Source: Guyparkeria sp.
GTDB lineage: Bacteria > Pseudomonadota > Gammaproteobacteria > Halothiobacillales > Halothiobacillaceae
Length of the DNA: 44,120 nucleotides
Direction: 5' to 3'
Assembly: GCA_024636755.1 (NCBI GenBank)
Contig: JAGXGL010000014.1
Span: 1 to 44,120, forward strand
Part shown: positions 28,396 through 35,727 of the stretch, one piece after another
Numbering within the stretch: the stretch's first letter is position 1
How the letters are laid out: each line of letters starts with the position of its first letter
The notes under the pieces: generated by a model
What the model was told of the DNA's origin: nothing
The model's input: only the letters and a program-made list of their open reading frames with translations
The model's database searches: none
Program-made: the position numbers and the translations under genes

Positions 28396-29886
28396 ATGAA
28401 CTGGTACCGCATCAAGCAGGAATGGTTTTCCAATATCCGCGGGGACCTGCTCTCTGGGCTGGTCGTCGCCCTGGCGCTGATCCCGGAGGCGATTGCCTTC
28501 TCGATCATTGCCGGCGTCGACCCCAAGGTGGGCCTGTACGCGTCGTTCGCCATCGCCGTGGTAATCGCCTTCACCGGTGGTCGGCCGGGCATGATCTCGG
28601 CGGCCACCGCGGCCACGGCGCTGCTGATGATCACCCTGGTCAAGGATCACGGGCTGGAATATCTGCTGGCCGCCTCGATACTCGCCGGGGTGCTGCAGAT
28701 CGCGGCGGGCTACATTCGCCTGGATCGGTTGATGCGGTTTATTTCCAACTCGGTGATGACCGGCTTCGTCAACGCGCTGGCGATCCTGATCTTCATGGCC
28801 CAGTTGCCCGAGCTGACCAACGTCACCTGGCACGTCTACGCGATGACGGCCGCGGGCCTGGCGATCATCTACGGGCTGCCCAAGCTGACCACGGCGATCC
28901 CCTCGCCGCTGGTCACCATCGTGGTGCTCACCCTGATCGCCTGGCTCATGAACATCGACGTGCGCACCGTGGGTGACATGGGCGAAATGCCCGATACCCT
29001 GCCGGTGTTCCTGTTCCCGGATATCCCGCTGAACCTCGAGACGCTGATGATCATCCTGCCGTACTCGGCGGCGATCGCGGTGGTCGGTCTGCTCGAATCC
29101 CTGATGACGCAGAACCTGCTCGACTCGCTGACCGACAGCAAGACCAGCAAGGCACGCGAGTGCAAGGGGCAGGGGATTGCCAATATCGTCTCCGGCTCGA
29201 TGGGCGGCATGGCCGGCTGCGCGATGGTTGGCCAGTCGGTGATCAACATCAAGTCCGGCGGGCGCGGGCGCCTGTCCACTTTCGTCGCCGGTCTGTTCCT
29301 GCTGATCCTGGTGGTCTTTCTGGCGCCGGTGCTCACCCTGATCCCGATGGCCGCGCTGGTGGCGGTGATGATCATGGTTTCGATCGGCACGTTCAGTTGG
29401 GGATCGATCCGGGATCTCAAGAAGCATCCGACGAGCACCAACGTGGTGATGCTGATGACGGTGATCGTCACCGTGGCGACCCACAACCTCGCCTATGGCG
29501 TGCTCACCGGCGTGCTGCTGGCAGCGATGTTCTTCGCCAACAAGGTGGGGCAGTTCATGCATGTGTCCTCGTGGCTGTCCGAGGACGAGAACGATCCGCG
29601 GCATCGCACCTACGAGGTAAGCGGGCAGGTGTTCTTCGCCTCGACCGAGAAATTCCTCGAGTCGTTTGATTTCAAGGACGACGTGGATAAGGTGTCGATC
29701 GACCTGTGCAAGGCGCACTTTTGGGATATCACCGCGGTGCACGCGCTCGACAAGGTGGTGGTCGACTTCCGCCGGGAAGGTATCGAAGTGGAGGTCATCG
29801 GCATGAACCAGGCCACCGCCACGATCGTCGACAAGCATGGCGTGCACAACGATCCGGACGCCGCCGAGAAGCTGATGGGGCACTGA
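28396..29886 (+). CDS. SulP-family anion transporter with STAS domain
   Basis: 496 residues. Ten or more hydrophobic segments start with the family signature [35 protein letters not shown] and [17 protein letters not shown], and a cytosolic STAS domain occupies about 410-490 ([26 protein letters not shown]). SulP proteins carry sulfate, bicarbonate or other anions with Na+ or H+. The [12 protein letters not shown] pattern is shared with BicA-like bicarbonate carriers, which would fit an autotroph, but substrate cannot be proven. A Usp gene follows at once, suggesting a regulated pair. Confidence 0.92.
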   Translation: MNWYRIKQEWFSNIRGDLLSGLVVALALIPEAIAFSIIAGVDPKVGLYASFAIAVVIAFTGGRPGMISAATAATALLMITLVKDHGLEYLLAASILAGVLQIAAGYIRLDRLMRFISNSVMTGFVNALAILIFMAQLPELTNVTWHVYAMTAAGLAIIYGLPKLTTAIPSPLVTIVVLTLIAWLMNIDVRTVGDMGEMPDTLPVFLFPDIPLNLETLMIILPYSAAIAVVGLLESLMTQNLLDSLTDSKTSKARECKGQGIANIVSGSMGGMAGCAMVGQSVINIKSGGRGRLSTFVAGLFLLILVVFLAPVLTLIPMAALVAVMIMVSIGTFSWGSIRDLKKHPTSTNVVMLMTVIVTVATHNLAYGVLTGVLLAAMFFANKVGQFMHVSSWLSEDENDPRHRTYEVSGQVFFASTEKFLESFDFKDDVDKVSIDLCKAHFWDITAVHALDKVVVDFRREGIEVEVIGMNQATATIVDKHGVHNDPDAAEKLMGH

Positions 29887-29902
29887 CATGGGAGCCGAGA
29901 AC

Positions 29903-30766
29903 ATGACCGACAACAAGGACCAGGTGCTCGCCTGCATCGACGGCTCGCGCTCCTCCGAGGCCGTCTCCGACTATGCCGTCTGGGCGGCGCAGGCACTGGC
30001 CGCGCCGCTAACCTTCCTGCATGCGATCAGCAACCCGCATGCCCCGGCGAAGACGGATCTGTCCGGCAACATGACCCTCGGCGGGCGCGAGAAGCTGCTC
30101 GAGGAGATGGTCGAGCTGGAGGAAAAGCGCGGCAAGCTTGAACGCGAACGGGGCCGGGTCCTGCTGGCCGACGTGCTCTCGCGGGCACGTGACCGCGGGT
30201 TTGATGCCCCCGCTGAACTGTTGCGCAACGGCGACATCACCGAGGTGATCCTCGAGCTCCAGGATGCGATGCAGATGCTGGTGCTCGGCAAGCAGGGCCA
30301 GGATGGTGACGCGGTTGCCATGCACGTCGGCAGCCACCTGGCCGGCATCCTGTCAATGATCCACAAGCCGACCCTGGTCACGCCGCTTGAGTTCAAGCGG
30401 CCCGAGAGCTTCCTGATCGCCTACGACGGCAGCCCGACGGCCTACAAGCTCGTGGAGATGGCGGCGAACACGCCGCTGTTGCAGGGTCTGCCGGTGCACA
30501 TTCTGATGGTGGGCGAGGAGAAGCAGGCCAACTGGGACAAGATTCAGGCGGCCAACACCAAGCTGCAGAAGGCCGGCTTCGATACGCAGGTCGCCATCCG
30601 CCAAGGCAAGGTCGACGAGGCGGTGTCGATGTACCTCGAGGAAAAGCACATCGATCTGCTGGCGATGGGCGCGTACGGCCACAGCCCGATCCGTTACCTG
30701 GTACTGGGCAGCACCACCACCAAGATGATCATGAAGGCCAACGTGCCGCTGCTGGTGGTGCGCTGA
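29903..30766 (+). CDS. Tandem universal stress protein
   Basis: 287 residues with two Usp domains. The first begins VLACIDGSRSSEAVSDYAVW; the second begins near residue 170 (SFLIAYDGSPTAYKLVEMAA) and ends in the nucleotide-binding loop MGAYGHSPIRYLVLGSTTTKMI. The first domain's equivalent loop (VLGKQGQDGDAV) is partly degenerate, so one site may bind ATP and the other not. ATG 29903 has GGAG 8 nt upstream; ATG 29888, two bases after the SulP stop, gives five more residues and is nearly as good. Co-transcription with SulP suggests control of the transporter. Confidence 0.9.
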   Translation: MTDNKDQVLACIDGSRSSEAVSDYAVWAAQALAAPLTFLHAISNPHAPAKTDLSGNMTLGGREKLLEEMVELEEKRGKLERERGRVLLADVLSRARDRGFDAPAELLRNGDITEVILELQDAMQMLVLGKQGQDGDAVAMHVGSHLAGILSMIHKPTLVTPLEFKRPESFLIAYDGSPTAYKLVEMAANTPLLQGLPVHILMVGEEKQANWDKIQAANTKLQKAGFDTQVAIRQGKVDEAVSMYLEEKHIDLLAMGAYGHSPIRYLVLGSTTTKMIMKANVPLLVVR

Positions 30767-30802
30767 GCCGCGCTAAACGTCGCACTTTGGCGTTGTATGA
30801 AA

Positions 30803-30832
30803 GAAAGGCCGTGCCTCCGGGCACGGCCTTTC
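30803..30832. terminator. Bidirectional terminator between usp and bioD
   Basis: GAAAGGCCGTGCC pairs perfectly with GGCACGGCCTTTC (13 bp, TCCG loop). The stem itself contributes TTTC, and CGTGTTT follows on the plus strand. On the minus strand TTTC and TTCATAC follow. It separates convergent genes. Confidence 0.85.
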
Positions 30833-30855
30833 GTGTTTAAGCAGCTTCGACGTGC

Positions 30856-31563
30856 TTACGTGTCTCGGTCGAGCAGCGGGGCGAGGCACTGCTGGTCATT
30901 GTCGAAACGCAGCACCGGGGGTGGTTGCGCCACCAACCGGGGCAACCATTCGGCGAGTGCGCCTTGGTTGTCCGGCGAGTCGTTGTCGCTGGGGTCTTGC
31001 GGTCGGCGATTGAGGATGATGGCCGCCAGCGGAATGCCCCGGCGTTCGAGGGATTCGGCGGCTGCCAACGTGCTCGACAGGGTTCCCAGCCGGTCGGGGG
31101 CGACCAGGATGGCCGGCAGCCCGGTGTATTCGGCTAGGCGGACGTTCAGCGCATCGTCGGCCAGCGGCGAGAGCAGGCCGCCGGCGCTTTCGATGATCAC
31201 GCGTTCGGTGGTCAGTTGGGCCAGTGCCCGGTCGAGAATCGGGGCAAGATCGCGTTTGAATCGCAGTGTCTGGCCCTCGCGGCGGGCCGCTTCTGGGGCG
31301 GCGACCGGGGCGAGATAGCGGATGGGGCAGACCGTCTCCAGAGATTCGCGCCAGCCGGCCGCCTCGCGCAGGGCAATGCCGTCGGCCGGCTGGCGTTCGT
31401 CCTCACGGAGCTCGCAGCCGGTTTCCACCGGCTTTCTCACCCGGGGCGACAGGCCGTGTTCGCGCAGCAGCCGCGCGAGTGCGCAGGAGACTACCGTCTT
31501 GCCAACGCCAGTGTCGGTCGCCAAGACGATCCAGCCGCGCGGATTGTGTGTCGGCGCGCTCAT
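30856..31563 (-). CDS. bioD: Dethiobiotin synthetase
   Basis: 235 residues. It closes the ureido ring of biotin by ATP-driven carboxylation of 7,8-diaminopelargonate. The P-loop is ATDTGVGKTVVSCAL near residue 15, RKPVETGC is the substrate loop, and IIESAGGLLSPL and APDRLGTLSSTL follow the family order. Its start overlaps the purC stop by 4 bp on the same strand, so it is translated with purC rather than with other biotin genes, none of which is in this window. Confidence 0.93.
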   Translation of the reverse strand: MSAPTHNPRGWIVLATDTGVGKTVVSCALARLLREHGLSPRVRKPVETGCELREDERQPADGIALREAAGWRESLETVCPIRYLAPVAAPEAARREGQTLRFKRDLAPILDRALAQLTTERVIIESAGGLLSPLADDALNVRLAEYTGLPAILVAPDRLGTLSSTLAAAESLERRGIPLAAIILNRRPQDPSDNDSPDNQGALAEWLPRLVAQPPPVLRFDNDQQCLAPLLDRDT

Positions 31564-32477
31564 GCAATACCGGGCAGGTCCTCGCCGGTCAGTCGGCGGT
31601 AGGCGGTCAGGTAGCGCTCGCGGGTCTGGGCAATGATCTCGTCGGGAACGGCCGGCCCGGGGGCGGTCTTGTCCCAGTCGAGGGTTTCCAGCCAGTCACG
31701 GATGAACTGCTTGTCGAACGACGGCGGACTGATGCCCGGGCGGTATTCGTCCGCCGGCCAGAAGCGCGAGGAATCCGGTGTCAGCGCCTCGTCGATCAGG
31801 TGCAGCGTGCCGTACTCGTCGAGGCCGAACTCGAACTTGGTGTCGGCAATGATAATGCCGCGTTTGGCGGCGTAGTCAGCCGCCAGGCGATACAGCCGCA
31901 TGGCGGTGTCGCGTACCTGGGCGGCCATCTCCGGACCAATCAGGCGTTCGGTTTCGGCGAAATCGATGTTCTCGTCGTGATCGCCGACATCGGCCTTGGT
32001 CGCCGGGGTGTAGATTGGTTCGGGGAGCTTGTCGGCCAGCTGCAGCCCGCCGGGCAGCGTGATGCCGCAGACCGCGCCGCTCGCCTGGTAGTCCTTGTAG
32101 CCCGATCCGATCAGGTAGCCGCGCACCACTGCCTCGATCGGCAGGGCCTCGAGATTGCGCACGATCACGCTGCGGCCCTCGAGTTGGGCGCGCTGTGCTT
32201 CGTCCGGCACGATGGCGCTCAGGTCTTGTGCCTCGCAAAGGTGATTGGGCACCAGGTCCTGGCTTTTCTCGAACCAGAAGCGCGAGATCTCGGTGAGCAC
32301 CCGGCCCTTGTCGGGGATCGGCGTGGGTAGGATCACGTCGAAGGCCGAAACCCGGTCGGTGGTCACGATCAGCATGCGTTCGTCGTCGATGCGGTATAGA
32401 TCGCGCACCTTGCCGCGATGGATCAGTTCCAGGGCGTCGATGTGCGTGTCAAAGACGGCGGGGGCCGAGTGTGTCAT
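31560..32477 (-). CDS. purC: SAICAR synthetase
   Basis: 305 residues. It joins aspartate to CAIR with ATP in de novo purine synthesis. Key blocks are LIHRGKVRDLYRID, TDRVSAFDVILPTPIPDKG, EALPIEAVVRGYLIGSGYKDYQ and IIADTKFEFGLDEYG, with DEALTPDSSRFWPADEY near the end. This is the longer form of the enzyme (about 300 rather than 237 residues of E. coli), as in yeast and many proteobacteria. It heads a two-gene unit with bioD and is divergent from the hydrolase/TlpA fusion across 114 bp. Confidence 0.95.
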   Translation of the reverse strand: MTHSAPAVFDTHIDALELIHRGKVRDLYRIDDERMLIVTTDRVSAFDVILPTPIPDKGRVLTEISRFWFEKSQDLVPNHLCEAQDLSAIVPDEAQRAQLEGRSVIVRNLEALPIEAVVRGYLIGSGYKDYQASGAVCGITLPGGLQLADKLPEPIYTPATKADVGDHDENIDFAETERLIGPEMAAQVRDTAMRLYRLAADYAAKRGIIIADTKFEFGLDEYGTLHLIDEALTPDSSRFWPADEYRPGISPPSFDKQFIRDWLETLDWDKTAPGPAVPDEIIAQTRERYLTAYRRLTGEDLPGIA

Positions 32478-32591
32478 GGGCGCTCAACTGCTAGCATGCT
32501 AAGGATTTGCCGCCCGGTGGGTTTCCGGGCATTCGGCTATTGTACGAGAGCGCGCCGCGCGATGCGATGCGCAATCACCCGGAGGACAGGT

Positions 32592-33917
32592 ATGAGTTGC
32601 GGTGTTCGCATGTGGTGGCAAGGCGGGCTCGTTGCTGTCTTGATGATGGCGTTGGCCGGCGGGGCTCGGGCCGACTTGGCGATTCCCCTGGGCGAGAGCG
32701 GCGAGCAGCTTGACGTGCGAGTGATCGAGCCGCCGGAGGGCGCGTCGGCCGACAGCCCGCTGGTGCTCTGGGTCGTCAACCAGTACGGCGACAGGGCCGG
32801 GCCGGATAGTGTCGCCCATGCGTTGGCACGTCGCGGCGCGACCGTCTGGATGGTCGATGTAATGGATTCGTTGTTCCTGCCGCGGTCGGACGTCAACGTC
32901 CGCAACGTCGACGGCAAGCCGGTCGGTTCCCTGATTCAACGGGCCGTCGAGGAAGACCGGCCCACCGTGGTGGTGGCCGCCGACCGGATGGCCGTGCCGA
33001 CCCTGCGCGGGATGCGCTGGTGGCAGCAACGCACGAATGATCCCGACGCGCTGGCAGGCGCCGTGCTGATCTTCCCGAGCCTGTATCGAGGCGCGCCGGT
33101 GGCGGGCGAAGAGCCGGAACTGTTCTCGATCATCGATGCCACCAACCTGCCGGTGATGCTGTTCCAGCCGGAGCGTGGGGTGTATCGACATCGCCTGCTC
33201 GACCTGCGCGAACGTTTCCTTCAGGCGGGCAGCGACCTGTTCGTCCAGGTGATCCCCGGGGTGCGCGACTACTACCACATGCACCTCGACGAGCCGCAGC
33301 TTGATTCGCTCGATCAACTCACCGAGGTCATGGACGACCCGGCCGAGGCCCGTGCCGTCCGGGCGCTGCCCAACGACATCCTGCGTTCGATCCCATTGCT
33401 GGCCGGCGCCAATCATCCCAGCAAGGTGCGGCCAATCGACCCCGCTCGGACCACGCCCGTGGATCGCCAGACCGGGCTGCTGCGGGTCGAGCCGCAGGAG
33501 GCGCCGGACTTTGAGCTAACGGATCTCGAGGGCAATCCCCAGAGCCTCGATCCCGATTTCGGCGGCGTGCAGATCGTGAACTTCTGGGCGACCTGGTGTC
33601 CCGCCTGCGTCGAGGAGATCCCCTCGATGGAGCGACTCGCCCGTCGTTACCCCGATCAACTGAAGATCTACGCCATCGCCTTTAAGCAGTCGCCCGAACA
33701 CCTGCGCGAGTTCATGCAGGACTTCGATGTCTCCTTCCCGGTGCCAGTCGATCCGGACGGCGAGGTGGCCGCTCGCTACGATGCCTTCGCCTTCCCCTCG
33801 TCCTTCCTGGTCGCGGCCGACGGACGCATCCACTACTCGGTCAACGCCGGCATTATCTGGGATACCGAGGAGGTCGATGCGATCGTTCGGGAAATGCTGG
33901 AAATCGAAAGCGATTGA
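32592..33917 (+). CDS. Exported hydrolase-like protein fused to a TlpA-type thioredoxin
   Basis: 441 residues. Signal peptide about 1-25 (GGARA). Residues about 40-260 look like an alpha/beta-hydrolase fold related to DUF3530: PLVLWVVNQYGDRAG, TVWMVDVMDS, then TVVVAADRMAVPTLRG where the nucleophile elbow GxSxG should be, but no Ser is there, and a late VIPGVRDYYHMHLDEPQ. Residues about 300-441 are a TlpA/ResA-like domain: APDFELTDLEGN, NFWATWCPACVEEIPSME with the CPAC redox pair at Cys336 and Cys339, and the cis-Pro strand FPSSFLV. Such thioredoxins reduce periplasmic disulfides, for instance in cytochrome c or oxidase maturation. The fused front half may bind a specific partner. GGAGG lies 6 nt upstream of the start. 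Confidence 0.85.
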   Translation: MSCGVRMWWQGGLVAVLMMALAGGARADLAIPLGESGEQLDVRVIEPPEGASADSPLVLWVVNQYGDRAGPDSVAHALARRGATVWMVDVMDSLFLPRSDVNVRNVDGKPVGSLIQRAVEEDRPTVVVAADRMAVPTLRGMRWWQQRTNDPDALAGAVLIFPSLYRGAPVAGEEPELFSIIDATNLPVMLFQPERGVYRHRLLDLRERFLQAGSDLFVQVIPGVRDYYHMHLDEPQLDSLDQLTEVMDDPAEARAVRALPNDILRSIPLLAGANHPSKVRPIDPARTTPVDRQTGLLRVEPQEAPDFELTDLEGNPQSLDPDFGGVQIVNFWATWCPACVEEIPSMERLARRYPDQLKIYAIAFKQSPEHLREFMQDFDVSFPVPVDPDGEVAARYDAFAFPSSFLVAADGRIHYSVNAGIIWDTEEVDAIVREMLEIESD

Positions 33918-33954
33918 GCGGGACGCCGCTAGCCGACAGCTTGAGGAAGGGCGC

Positions 33955-33977
33955 GTAGGAGCGGCTTTAGCCGCGAA
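33955..33977. repeat. REP-like palindromic sequence
   Basis: GTAGGAGCGGCTTTAGCCGC followed by GAA forms a short hairpin (GCGGCT/AGCCGC) after a GTAGGA head. This is the layout of REP elements of Pseudomonas and related gammaproteobacteria. It lies in the convergent gap between the TlpA-fusion gene and mutM, the usual location for REPs. Only one copy is in the window. Confidence 0.7.
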
Positions 33978-34034
33978 AGGTCGCAAGAAAGCGAGACATC
34001 AAAGGGCGGATGCGCGCCCTCTGATCCTGAACGC

Positions 34035-34868
34035 TCATCTCCTGCGTGTTTCGGCCGCCTGACACCCCGGACAGAACCAGGTCGAGCGCTGGCCCAGGAC
34101 GACGCGCTCGATCGGCGTGCCACAGCGACGACAGGGCTGGCCCGTGCGTTCGTAGACGGTGAGCGTCTGGCGGAAGTAGCCGGGATTGCCCGAGGGGGCG
34201 AGAAAGTCGCGTAGCGTCGTGCCGCCCTGTTCGATCGCCGCGGTGAGCACCTGTCGGATCGCGGCGGCGAGGGCATGGCACTCGTCGTGGTCGAGCCGGC
34301 CTGCCGGGGTCATGGGATGAATGCCGGCGAGAAACAGCGCCTCGGAGGCGTAGATGTTGCCTACGCCCACCACGATGTCGGCGTTCATGATCGCCTGTTT
34401 GATGGCCACGCGCCGGCCGGCAAGCCGGCTGGCAAGGTGGTCGCCATCGAATGAGGGGCCAAGCGGCTCGGGGCCGAGTCTTTCCAGGCGCTCATGCGGC
34501 GCATCGACCCGGTCGGTCAGCACGGCGCCGAATCGCCTCGGGTCATGCAGGCGCAAGACCCGGCCGTTGTCGAGACGCCATTCGACGTGATCGTGTTTGC
34601 GCGGCGGGTTGCTCGGGTCGTCCAGTCGCAGGCTGCCCGACATGCCCAAGTGGATCAGTACCCGGTCGCCGCCATCGAGGCACAGCAGCAGGTACTTGGC
34701 GCGTCGCTCGACCGCCTCGACTGGGCGACCCGTGAGGAAGGTGGCCAGGTCCGCGCGCACCGGCCAGCGCAGGCGGGCGTCACGCACGGCGACACCCTCG
34801 ATGCGGTGGCCGGCGAGGAACGGCTCGATGCCGCGGCGGGTGGTCTCGACTTCAGGTAGTTCGGGCAT
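34035..34868 (-). CDS. mutM: Formamidopyrimidine-DNA glycosylase
   Basis: 277 residues (E. coli 269). It removes 8-oxoguanine and formamidopyrimidines and nicks the DNA by beta,delta-elimination. The mature N-terminus PELPEVETTRRGIEPF gives catalytic Pro2 and Glu3; LIHLGMSGSLRL carries the Lys/His region, NADIVVGVGNIYASEALF is the helix-two-turn-helix, and CRRCGTPIERVV with CPGCQ is the zinc finger. The start lies only 11 nt beyond the rpmG terminator and lacks a Shine-Dalgarno sequence, so expression may depend on read-through from the ribosomal genes. Confidence 0.95.
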   Translation of the reverse strand: MPELPEVETTRRGIEPFLAGHRIEGVAVRDARLRWPVRADLATFLTGRPVEAVERRAKYLLLCLDGGDRVLIHLGMSGSLRLDDPSNPPRKHDHVEWRLDNGRVLRLHDPRRFGAVLTDRVDAPHERLERLGPEPLGPSFDGDHLASRLAGRRVAIKQAIMNADIVVGVGNIYASEALFLAGIHPMTPAGRLDHDECHALAAAIRQVLTAAIEQGGTTLRDFLAPSGNPGYFRQTLTVYERTGQPCRRCGTPIERVVLGQRSTWFCPGCQAAETRRR

Positions 34869-34879
34869 GACACGAAGAA

Positions 34880-34904
34880 ACCCCGCGAGGCGTCCTCGCG
34901 GGGT
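34880..34904 (-). terminator. Terminator/attenuator between rpmG and mutM
   Basis: ACCCCGCGAGG pairs with CCTCGCGGGGT (11 bp, CGT loop), followed on the minus strand by TTTCTTC. The short T-run suggests partial termination after rpmG and read-through into mutM, whose start codon is 11 nt further on. Confidence 0.75.
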
Positions 34905-34956
34905 CCATCAAGGGCCGATCAAGAGGGGGCTGGCCGTCTGGCGACGGCCGAGCGCC

Positions 34957-35112
34957 TTACTTGATCTTGGCTTCCTTGTACATGACGTGCTTGCGTACTA
35001 CCGGATCGTACTTCTTGATTTGCATCTTTTCCGGCATGTTCCGCTTGTTCTTGTCGGTGGTATAGAAGTGGCCGGTGCCGGCACTGGATACCAGTCGGAT
35101 CTTGTCGCGCAT
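34957..35112 (-). CDS. rpmG: 50S ribosomal protein L33
   Basis: 51 residues, read directly: [14 protein letters not shown] then [15 protein letters not shown] and [19 protein letters not shown], the full L33 pattern. This is the Cys-free form, lacking the zinc-binding CxxC pairs of zinc-type L33, so it is not expected to need zinc. It follows rpmB by 38 bp, the conserved rpmB-rpmG order, with mutM behind it as in E. coli. Confidence 0.96.
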   Translation of the reverse strand: MRDKIRLVSSAGTGHFYTTDKNKRNMPEKMQIKKYDPVVRKHVMYKEAKIK

Positions 35113-35150
35113 GTCGTGTTACCTGTCGATATATGGTGGTAAGCGGTGTT

Positions 35151-35387
35151 TCAGACCTTCTCGCCGCGCGCACGCATCTCGGCGATGACCGTCTCGATGC
35201 CGATCTTGTCGATCGTGCGCAGGCCGTGGCTGGAAACACGCAGGCTGATGAAGCGCTGCTCGCTCTCTACCCAGAACCGCTTCTTGTGCAGGTTCGGCAG
35301 GAAGCGACGCCGGGTCTTGTTGTTCGCGTGCGATACGTTGTTACCGACCGCCGGGCGCTTCCCGGTTACTTGGCAAACTCGGGCCAT
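35151..35387 (-). CDS. rpmB: 50S ribosomal protein L28
   Basis: 78 residues, the length of E. coli L28. It begins [21 protein letters not shown] and continues [19 protein letters not shown] and [18 protein letters not shown], typical of L28. ATG 35387 follows AGGAGA by 7 nt; the 24 open codons upstream are not part of the protein. It heads the rpmB-rpmG pair. The only Cys (CQV) is alone, so this is also a non-zinc form. Confidence 0.96.
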   Translation of the reverse strand: MARVCQVTGKRPAVGNNVSHANNKTRRRFLPNLHKKRFWVESEQRFISLRVSSHGLRTIDKIGIETVIAEMRARGEKV

Positions 35388-35492
35388 GATTGTCTCCTGA
35401 GCGACTCGTCTTGTTTGCGCGCGTGCCGAGGGGATCGGAGCCATTCCGGCGGCCGGCACGCGGGCGGGTCAATTCAAAGGCCGCGTAGGATA

Positions 35493-35638
35493 AGGGAAGG
35501 CCTGCACGAATGCAATACCGTTCTGTGCGCCTCGAGACGGGGTGATGCAAGGCAACCGTCCGTCGCGCAAGGCTGCTTACCTTTCCAAGGACGGCAAGGC
35601 CACGGTTGCCCGGCTCGAGCTGCGCCCTACGGGGCTTG
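35493..35638 (-). repeat. Dispersed palindromic element, left-half copy
   Basis: In the 340-bp gap between rpmB and the SLC13-type gene this stretch aligns with the left half of the element at 42459-42727. Shared blocks include CTGCACGAAT near the end, CTTTCCAAGGACG at 35581-35593 and GCGCCCTACGGGGCTTG at 35622-35638. The inner inverted repeat is kept: CTCGAG at 35531-35536 and 35614-35619. In the complete copy the same arms are CTTGAG and CTCAAG, so one base pair has changed on both sides. The right half and second terminal repeat are missing. Strand is arbitrary. Confidence 0.75.
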
Positions 35639-35727
35639 GTGGCGAGTGATCGATTCTACCCGACTCGCCCTCGGTTTGGGTGGTTTCGTCGCCGGTGTGC
35701 GCAGACATGCCGTGTCATTTGGCCACA

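Noticed and set aside
28366-29937. 523-codon minus-strand frame opposite the SulP gene
   Set aside because: His- and Gly-rich shadow with no known domain; the plus strand has a complete SulP protein with STAS domain.
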